From Moraxella sp035181385 (GTDB lineage Bacteria; Pseudomonadota; Gammaproteobacteria; Pseudomonadales; Moraxellaceae): a DNA stretch of 64,000 nt. The notes under the pieces are model-generated. The model worked only from the letters and a program-made list of their open reading frames with translations. It made no database searches and was not told the DNA's origin. The position numbers were made by a program, and so were the translations under genes. The stretch is from the NCBI RefSeq assembly GCF_035181385.1, contig NZ_JAXCJK010000005.1:13230-77229 (forward strand). Direction: 5' to 3'. Shown here piece after piece: positions 54,569 through 61,200 of the stretch (position 1 is its first letter; each line of letters begins with the position of its first letter).

Positions 54569-54951
54569 TGTCAGTAACAACGACTGATTTGCATAAAAGC
54601 ATTGATATACTGTTTGGTAACATTGATAAAACATCACCGGAAGCACTTTGGCGAGCGTACATCAATCGTAGTTATTATGCGGTTTTTCATGAATTAAGAT
54701 TGGCAATGGAAAAAGCAGGGATTGATACAAATCGGTACAAAACAGGAACGCATAAAAATTTGTATTTCATACTTGATGAAATGTCAATGACTGATAAAAA
54801 TATCCGTAAATTGTCATTGCAATTTAAAGATTTTTTAACAAGACGACATAAGGCTGACTATGATTTACAAGCTAGAATTTCTTGGGGTGATATTATGATT
54901 ACCCAAAAATATAAAAAAGAGCTGCCCAATTTAATTAAAATGTACCTTTAA
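54568..54951 (+). CDS. HEPN-like protein, second gene of the operon
   Basis: The protein has 127 aa. Residues ~28-45 read RAYINRSYYAVFHELRLAME, and later a TRRHKADYDLQ segment, together typical of HEPN-fold proteins. HEPN domains are often RNase toxins in toxin-antitoxin, Abi and CRISPR systems. The classic catalytic R-x4-6-H is not clearly present. The RRHKADYDL segment has the 'R..ADY' pattern of the broad HEPN family instead. The start is the ATG at 54568, overlapping the TPR gene stop. A terminator follows. Confidence 0.6.
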   Translation: MSVTTTDLHKSIDILFGNIDKTSPEALWRAYINRSYYAVFHELRLAMEKAGIDTNRYKTGTHKNLYFILDEMSMTDKNIRKLSLQFKDFLTRRHKADYDLQARISWGDIMITQKYKKELPNLIKMYL

Positions 54952-54969
54952 TGAAATAAACTGTCAATG

Positions 54970-54996
54970 ATGGCCCTGCATTTGCAGGGTTTTTTA
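54970..54996 (+). terminator. Terminator after the TPR/HEPN operon
   Basis: CCCTGCA (54974-54980) and TGCAGGG (54983-54989) form a short stem followed by TTTTTT. Confidence 0.9.
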
Positions 54997-55131
54997 TTAA
55001 AAAAAATGCAACTAACCAAAACCCTAAAAACCAAAACCCTAAAACAAGCCATCACCAACCACGCATAGGACAAAAGTAAAGATATATGGGGAATATGCCA
55101 AAAACACACGGCTCACGGCTTTGGTTGTGTG

Positions 55132-55332
55132 TTATACCACTTGTTTTGCCCAAAGAGCCACCGCCTCCATCACAATGATGTTTTTGGTTTTGCCTGTTTT
55201 TTTGGCAAGTGCGTCAAGCTCATTGGCAAATTCTATCGGTACTTTAAAACCAATCGGCTTAACCTGACGGCGAGCGTCTGATTCGGCTTGGATTTGGGCA
55301 CGAGTTTTTGGGTTTTTGACGATTTTTGGCAT
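55132..55332 (-). CDS. Ribbon-helix-helix (CopG-like) small protein
   Basis: The 66-aa protein reads KPIGFKVPIEFANELDALAK then KTGKTKNIIVMEAVALWAK. That is one beta-strand followed by two helices, a ribbon-helix-helix fold used by antitoxins and small repressors. TTAGGA lies 8 bases before the ATG. The upstream DNA has inverted TCCTAA motifs that may be its operator. A partner toxin is not evident on the same strand. Confidence 0.7.
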   Translation of the reverse strand: MPKIVKNPKTRAQIQAESDARRQVKPIGFKVPIEFANELDALAKKTGKTKNIIVMEAVALWAKQVV

Positions 55333-55361
55333 TTGACAAATCCTAAAATAATTGCTAAGAT
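55333..55361 (+). promoter_or_regulatory. Promoter of a candidate antisense RNA (and RHH operator region)
   Basis: TTGACA (55333-55338), a 17-base spacer and TAAGAT (55356-55361) make a near-consensus plus-strand promoter. A transcript starting near 55368 would run antisense through the small toxin gene. Flanking TCCTAA motifs (55341, 55364, and inverted at 55373-55378) are possible repressor sites. Confidence 0.6.
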
Positions 55362-55367
55362 GGTCCT

Positions 55368-55545
55368 AAGTTTTAGGAGTGAAGCGGTGAGCTTGCCCAC
55401 CGCTCCAGCCTTTATAGGCTACCTGCCGTTAGTAAGCGTGATTGCTCAATAGTAGCAGGATAACAATGATGGCAACTTTAAGCAGTGTATTCATTGTCTT
55501 ATCTCCTAAGGTCGCCACCACTCAAGCAGGTCGGTGGCGGATAAC
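55368..55545 (+). ncRNA. Candidate antisense RNA to the Ibs-like peptide gene (Sib-like)
   Basis: The start is inferred from the promoter at 55333-55361; the end is a guess. The RNA would hold hairpins GCGGTG...CACCGC (55384-55403) and AGCCTTTATAGGCT (55407-55420). It would be complementary to the whole toxin ORF and its ribosome site. No T-run terminator is seen, so the 3' end is uncertain. Confidence 0.4.
55429..55494 (-). CDS. Ibs-like hydrophobic peptide, 21 aa (type I toxin candidate)
   Basis: A short ORF encodes MNTLLKVAIIVILLLL followed by SNHAY. A single membrane-spanning helix with a basic residue before it and a terminal Ala-Tyr is the pattern of the E. coli Ibs toxins, which run about 18-19 residues and also end in Ala-Tyr. 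The ribosome site AGGAG (55503-55507) is perfect and lies 8 bases from the ATG. A -35/-10 pair lies upstream (see 55588-55616), and a plus-strand promoter opposes it. This is a strong match in layout; toxicity is not shown. Confidence 0.6.
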   Translation of the reverse strand: MNTLLKVAIIVILLLLSNHAY

Positions 55546-55582
55546 CTATCAAGGCTTGGTGCTGTAACACCTTGCCTTGATA
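55513..55582 (-). repeat. Two hairpins in the leader of the Ibs-like gene
   Basis: TATCAAGGC (55547-55555) pairs with GCCTTGATA (55574-55582), with an inner GGTG/CACC pairing, exactly at the expected 5' end of the mRNA. CGCCACC (55513-55519) pairs with GGTGGCG (55533-55539), 5 bases before the ribosome site. Confidence 0.7.
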
Positions 55583-55587
55583 AACAC

Positions 55588-55616
55588 ATAGTATTTTAAA
55601 CTATACTAAAAGTCAA
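55588..55616 (-). promoter_or_regulatory. Promoter of the Ibs-like gene
   Basis: On the minus strand, TTGACT (55616-55611), a 17-base spacer and TACTAT (55593-55588) fit a sigma-70 promoter. Transcription would start near 55581. Confidence 0.65.
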
Positions 55617-56163
55617 GTAATTATTACAATTTTTTTATAAATTGTCGTGATTATTTGGCTTTTTTGTTACCAAAAATAAATTTAACCGCCCAAAAATGGG
55701 TGGTTAGACTTATTTGGATAACTGGATAACTGGATAACTGGATAACAATGTAGCAAACTGGTTTTACCGCGACAAAATCAGGCTTATCGCTTAAAAAATT
55801 ATGGCGAAATAAACAGTATGACAAAATGACAAAACGCCATGGCGTGGGGGTTTTGTTGCTGATGCCTTGGCCAAATCAGGCTTTGTTTAATATATCTTGT
55901 AGTCTTGATCCATTTGACCAATCAACAACCAATCAACAAGCAATCCACAACCATGCCAAAATACCAACAAGCGTGCTATAATAGCGATGGTTTTTTGGTT
56001 TTAATCGGTTTTATTCAACTTTATTCAACAAGTTTTGGTTTAACATGTTAACTTTTAACTTGTTTTTATAACTTGTTTTTATCATTTTTTTAATAAAACG
56101 GCACTAAGTTCAATTAAGACAAGCATGACAAGCATGATTAGCAAGCATGATTAGGGGGAGATG
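55617..56163. other. Gene-free region before glmM
   Basis: About 550 bases have no supported gene. GGATAACT is repeated four times in tandem at 55716-55746 (the last copy lacks its final base). The rest is AT-rich with direct repeats of short words near 55920-56100. It must hold the glmM promoter, and its boundary with the dusA-side accessory patch is not visible. Confidence 0.5.
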
Positions 56164-57612
56164 ATGAGTTATTTTGGTACAGATGGCATTCGTGGTGAAT
56201 TTGGGGTGTTTCCGATTACGCCTGATTTTGTGCTGCGGCTGGGTTTTGGGGCTGGGCGTGTGCTGGTGGCACAACAAGGCAGTAAGAGTGCGACTGGCAC
56301 CATTGCCACCACTGACAACGCCAATACTAATAATACCGCCAGTACCACCAACACCACCAATATCGCTAATAAACGCCCCAGAGTGGTGATTGGCAAAGAT
56401 ACGCGTGTGTCTGGCTATGTCATCGAGGCGGCATTGCAAGCTGGATTTAATGCCTCTGGGGTAGATGTGTATCTGCTTGGGCCTTTGCCCACCCCTGCCA
56501 TCGCCCATCTGGTCAAAAGCTTTCATGCGGATATGGGTGTGGTCATCTCTGCCTCGCACAACCCCTATCATGATAATGGCGTGAAGTTTTTTTCGGCTGA
56601 GGGCAAAAAAATCTCTGATGAGCTGCAAGAACAAATCAACCATCAGCTAGACGCACTCATCGGCGATGGCCAAATGGGGCTGTCTCGGCTGACTGGCATA
56701 CAGGCAGATGGCATTGGCAAAAGTTACCGTGTGGACGATGCCCAAGGCCGATATATTGAATACTGCAAAGGCAGCTTTCCTTATCATTTAAGCCTAGATC
56801 AGCTGACGGTAGTCATCGACTGTGCCAATGGGGCAGGCTATCGTGTGGCACCTCGTGTACTCAGAGAGCTGGGCGCACAGGTCATCGACATTCACCACAC
56901 GCCAAATGGCATCAACATCAACGATGGCTGCGGCTCTACTTGCCCCCAATCGCTACAGGCGGCCGTGCTGGCACATGGGGCCGATGTGGGCATTGCCCTA
57001 GATGGCGATGGCGACCGCATCATCATGGTGGACGAGCGTGGCAATCTGGTAGATGGCGATGGCATATTATATATATTGGCCTGCCATCTGCAGCCTAGTG
57101 GCGTGGTGGGCACGCAGATGAGCAACATGGCCCTAGAGCTGGCTTTGGCCGAGCGTGGTATTGATTTTTATCGGGCCAAAGTGGGCGACCGCCATGTCAT
57201 GCAGCTACTGGAGGCCAAACAGCTGAGCATTGGCGGTGAGCCATCTGGGCACATCTTGTGTCTGGACAAAAGCCGTACTGGCGATGCCATCGTGGCAGGT
57301 CTGCAGGTGCTTATGTGCATGATACAACAGCGTGCCAGCTTGTCCAAGCTGTCCGAGGGCTATCGCCCCTATCCGCAGACACTCATCAATGTGCGTCTGC
57401 CACAGAGGATAGACCCCCATGCCAACAAGGCACTGGCCCCCACTTTGGCAGCAGCAGAGCGGCAGCTGGCAGGCGTGGGCCGCCTTTTGATACGCCCCTC
57501 TGGCACCGAGCCTGTGATTCGTGTGATGGTAGAGTGCCAAGACCTGCAGCTGTGCCAGAGCCTGGCCGAGCAGATTGCCGATGAGATACGCCAGCTACAG
57601 CCGCCGCAGTAA
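56164..57612 (+). CDS. glmM: Phosphoglucosamine mutase GlmM with an Asn/Thr-rich insertion
   Basis: GlmM turns glucosamine-6-phosphate into glucosamine-1-phosphate for cell-wall synthesis. The catalytic serine lies in SASHNPYHDNG near residue 131, the metal loop DGDGDR near 282-287, the sugar loop GGEPSGH near 358-364 and the phosphate loop RPSGTEPVIRV near 444-454. Residues ~40-71 form an unusual insertion rich in Asn, Thr, Ala and Ser, placed between the first helix and the RPRVVIGKDTR strand. The second ATG (56164) is preferred for spacing from GGGGGAG. Codon use is more GC-rich than in its neighbours. Confidence 0.93.
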   Translation: MSYFGTDGIRGEFGVFPITPDFVLRLGFGAGRVLVAQQGSKSATGTIATTDNANTNNTASTTNTTNIANKRPRVVIGKDTRVSGYVIEAALQAGFNASGVDVYLLGPLPTPAIAHLVKSFHADMGVVISASHNPYHDNGVKFFSAEGKKISDELQEQINHQLDALIGDGQMGLSRLTGIQADGIGKSYRVDDAQGRYIEYCKGSFPYHLSLDQLTVVIDCANGAGYRVAPRVLRELGAQVIDIHHTPNGININDGCGSTCPQSLQAAVLAHGADVGIALDGDGDRIIMVDERGNLVDGDGILYILACHLQPSGVVGTQMSNMALELALAERGIDFYRAKVGDRHVMQLLEAKQLSIGGEPSGHILCLDKSRTGDAIVAGLQVLMCMIQQRASLSKLSEGYRPYPQTLINVRLPQRIDPHANKALAPTLAAAERQLAGVGRLLIRPSGTEPVIRVMVECQDLQLCQSLAEQIADEIRQLQPPQ

Positions 57613-57880
57613 CTTTTTTTATCCCATCTTTTTGGCTTTTATCTTTTAGCTTTTATCTTTTAGCTTTTAGCTTTTGGCTGTCTTATTTTTCTTATTTTTC
57701 TTATTTTTCTTATTTTTTTTTGTCATTTGTGCTGCAATGTGTTGCCCTGCTTTGTACTGGTGGGGCTGGTTGTCGGCTGGTGCAAAGCAGACGGTAGCAC
57801 CACAGCAATAAAAAATGACAAAATTATCATAAAAAATACATAATTTAGTAGACATTTTGCTTCAAATCATCTAATATTAA
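57613..57880. other. Low-complexity region after glmM
   Basis: T-rich repeats of TTTTAGC and of TCTTATTTT (57680-57720) fill the first 110 bases. No gene or clear terminator stem is seen. They may act as terminators for glmM. Confidence 0.5.
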
Positions 57881-58020
57881 ACTGCGTATTTCTGCGTATT
57901 TCTGCGTATTTCTGCGTATTTCTGCGTATTTCTGCGTATTTCTGCGTATTTCTGCGTATTTCTGCGTATTTTTGCGTATTTTTGCGTATTTTTGCGTATT
58001 TTTGCGTATTTTTGCGTATT
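57881..58020. repeat. 14-copy 10-bp tandem repeat upstream of the adhesin
   Basis: The unit TCTGCGTATT occurs as one variant copy (ACTGCGTATT), eight exact copies and five copies of TTTGCGTATT, without gaps. The unit is 10 bp, about one helical turn. It ends 221 bases before the adhesin start codon. The pattern is that of promoter-region repeats that vary in length and tune expression. Confidence 0.95.
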
Positions 58021-58241
58021 TTCTTGGCTGTTTTTAACTTTGTTTTAACTTTGGTCATGGTGCTGTATCTGCCACATTGGTCGGCAGGCGTGGCAAATAT
58101 GGCACAGCCATTTGGTTTTTGTTGGTGATGGGCTGATTGGCTTTATGAGGTTGCCATCGCCAGCAGTTAGTTGGCGGCCTAACTTGCCCTATGGGTGGGG
58201 TTTTTGGGCTGTCTTTTAGTTCATGCGATTTTGGAGCGCTT

Positions 58242-61200
58242 ATGAATAAAATTTATCGTATTGTCTTTAACCAGGCGACGCAGACCTTCACGGCTGTGTG
58301 TGAGTATGCCAAAGGGCATACCAAGTCCGCCACAAGCACCGTCGGCAGCACGCCTGCTGTGGTGAGCCGAGGGGAGGCGGCGTTCCGACTGACGGCTGTT
58401 GCGATGGGGGTGCTGCTGTGTAGTGAGGCGATGGCTCAAAGACCCCGCCTACCACCCGCCCCTCCCGTTTACAACCCCCAATTCCCTTCTGGTTCTACTT
58501 CTGCAAACAAAACTACAAAATATGGTGACGAAGCTCAAGCTGCTAGTGATTATGCTACCGCATTTGGTGCAACCTCAAAAGCTCAGGGCTCTCGTGCTGC
58601 TGCATTTGGCTATTTTGCCATAGCTACAAAAGAAAACTCTACCGCACTGGGCGCTGAAGCCGAAGCTACAGGAACTAGATCCACCGCAGCGGGCAAAAAT
58701 GCCCGAGCTAATGCAAGTGACGCCACCGCAGTGGGTGCAGACTCCCAAACTAGTGCAATTGGAGCCACGATAATCGGTGCGGACAGCTATGCTATTTCAG
58801 CGGCTAGGTTTTCCACTGCGGTGGGTTATAAGAGTGGAGTAGAATCTGAAAGTTCTGGTGTATTTGGTTATAACAGTATCGTGATGCCAGGTTATGAAAA
58901 CACCTATGCGATAGGTAGTGGTGTTACAGCTACTGTTGCTAACTCCGTCTATTTAGGTAGTGGCAGTACTGCTGTATTTGAAAACGCTCCTAGAGCCGGC
59001 ACAAAAAACTATGCGACTGTAGGGCGTGAACCGCCAGGTTCACAATATCGTGTTAATGGTTCGCTTGGCACCACCACCACTGCAGGCAAGGCTACCTATG
59101 GTGGTGCTACTATCGTTGCCGATAGTTTCACCAATTTTGCTGGCCCTACCCCTGTCGGTGTGGTTACTGTCGGTGCATCTGGCAAAGAACGCCGTATTCA
59201 GAATGTGGCCTCTGGTGAAATCTCAGCAACCTCTACCGATGCAGTGAACGGCTCGCAGCTGTTTTCTATCACCAAAGGTGTGCTTGAGAAACTACACGGT
59301 GGGCGTTTTGGTGCCAATCCGTTCATGTTCTATACCAAAAAAGACGGCACTAAGGTTTCTAAGAATGCTGACAGTAACTTTGTTACCGATGGGGGCGTCC
59401 GTGTGCCTAATGATCAGGTGGTCGCCTCATTACAAGATGCGGCAGATGCTACCACTGGCGGAATAAGACTGCGCAACCTCACCAGTGGCCTAAGCGATAA
59501 CAATGTGAGGCTACGCGTATTGACCAACGCTGATGTGAGCGACGATACGGCCGCCACTGTGGGCGACCTACGCAACATGGGCTGGCGACTGAACATAGAG
59601 GGCGATCGGTATGTCAGTAATGTCGTCAGTGCTGACGAGGTCAAACTCGAGGGTCTAAACGGCATCAAACTATCGGGCAACAACACTGGTAGTGTGCGTA
59701 AGATTACCATCAAAGGTACCGAAATCACCAAAAGCGAGATCACTGGTGGCTATCGTCTGACCATCAATAAAGCAGATGGCCAATCTGAAACCCTTGATTT
59801 AAGAAGTATCGCTCAGACCAACCGCGTCTGGCCGACTACCGACACCCCTGATGATAGATATGGCATCAATGGTGATATGGCGGTCAATGCCACAACAGGC
59901 GATGTTTTTGAGAAAAAAACCGATCGATGGGTAAAAACTGGCAGCTTTAAAGGTCCAGCAGGTGCTCCAGGTGCATTGGCCAATGTGGGTACTGGTGCTG
60001 GCACTGCTTATGGTGCTGGTTCTGTAGCTACTTTAGACTCTGGCAGTGCGTTTGGTAAGAATGCCCAAGCGACAGGATTACAGTCTACCGCACTGGGCCA
60101 AGATGCCCAAGCGGCAAAAATTCATGCCACCGCAGTGGGCTACAATGCCCAAGCGACAGAAAGCAAGTCTACCGCACTGGGCAATACTGCCCAAGCGATA
60201 GGAAACTATTCTACCGCAGTGGGCCAATATGCCCGAGCGACAGGAGGCGAATCCACCGCAGTGGGCCAAGATGCCCGAGCGACAGCAGCAAATTCTATCG
60301 CACTGGGCCAAGGTGCCCACGCGACAGCAAAATATTCTACCGCAGTGGGCAAATCTGCCGAAGCGACAGGAGAACACACCACCGCACTGGGCCAAGGTGC
60401 CCAAGCGACAGCACTTAATGCCGCCGCACTGGGCTCAGGTGCCCACGCGACAGCAGAACATTCTGCCGCACTGGGCACAGGTGCCCAAGCGAAAGGAAAG
60501 AATGCCGCCGCACTGGGCACATCTGCCCAAGCGACAGGACTAGATTCTACCGCACTGGGCACAGGTGCCGAAGCGACAGGAGAACACACCACCGCACTGG
60601 GCCGCAGTGCCCAAGCGACAGCACAATATTCTACCGCACTGGGCGATACTGCCCAAGCGACAGAACTTAATGCCACCGCACTGGGCCACAATACCCGAGC
60701 GACAGCAGAAAAATCCACCGCAGTGGGCGATACTGCCCAAGCGACAGGAGGCTATTCTACCGCAGTGGGCAATTTTGCCCAAGCGACAGCAGATAGGTCC
60801 ACCGCACTGGGCGAAATTGCCAAAGCGACAGCAGAAAAATCCACCGCACTGGGCCAATTTGCCCAAGCGACAGCAGAGAACTCCACCGCAGTGGGCCACA
60901 ATGCCCGAGCTACAGCAGGCTTTTCTACCGTAGTGGGTGTGGATACCAAAGTAGAATCTGCCAATGCTGGTGTATTTGGTTATAAAAGTAGCGTAACCAC
61001 ACAAGCGGATAATACCTATGTGCTGGGCAGCGAAACTGTCGGTGTTGTGCCAAACTCTATTTATTTGGGTTCTGGCAGCACGGCCAGATTTGAAGATGGC
61101 AATACCGTTGGCACTAAGCAATATTCGCTTGTGGTGCGTGATGATGACTCGCCTGATCGTCGTGCGACTGGCAGACTTGGCCCTACTTTCCCTACCACTG

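Noticed and set aside
57881..58020. CRISPR array
   Set aside because: The 10-bp units are directly tandem without spacers, and no cas genes are near.
57867..58058. Minus-strand frame through the 10-bp repeats
   Set aside because: A low-complexity translation of the repeat array with no start signals.
60206..61121. Long open frames on the minus strand inside the adhesin repeats
   Set aside because: They are created by the repeat composition of the plus-strand gene and have no ribosome sites or recognisable domains.
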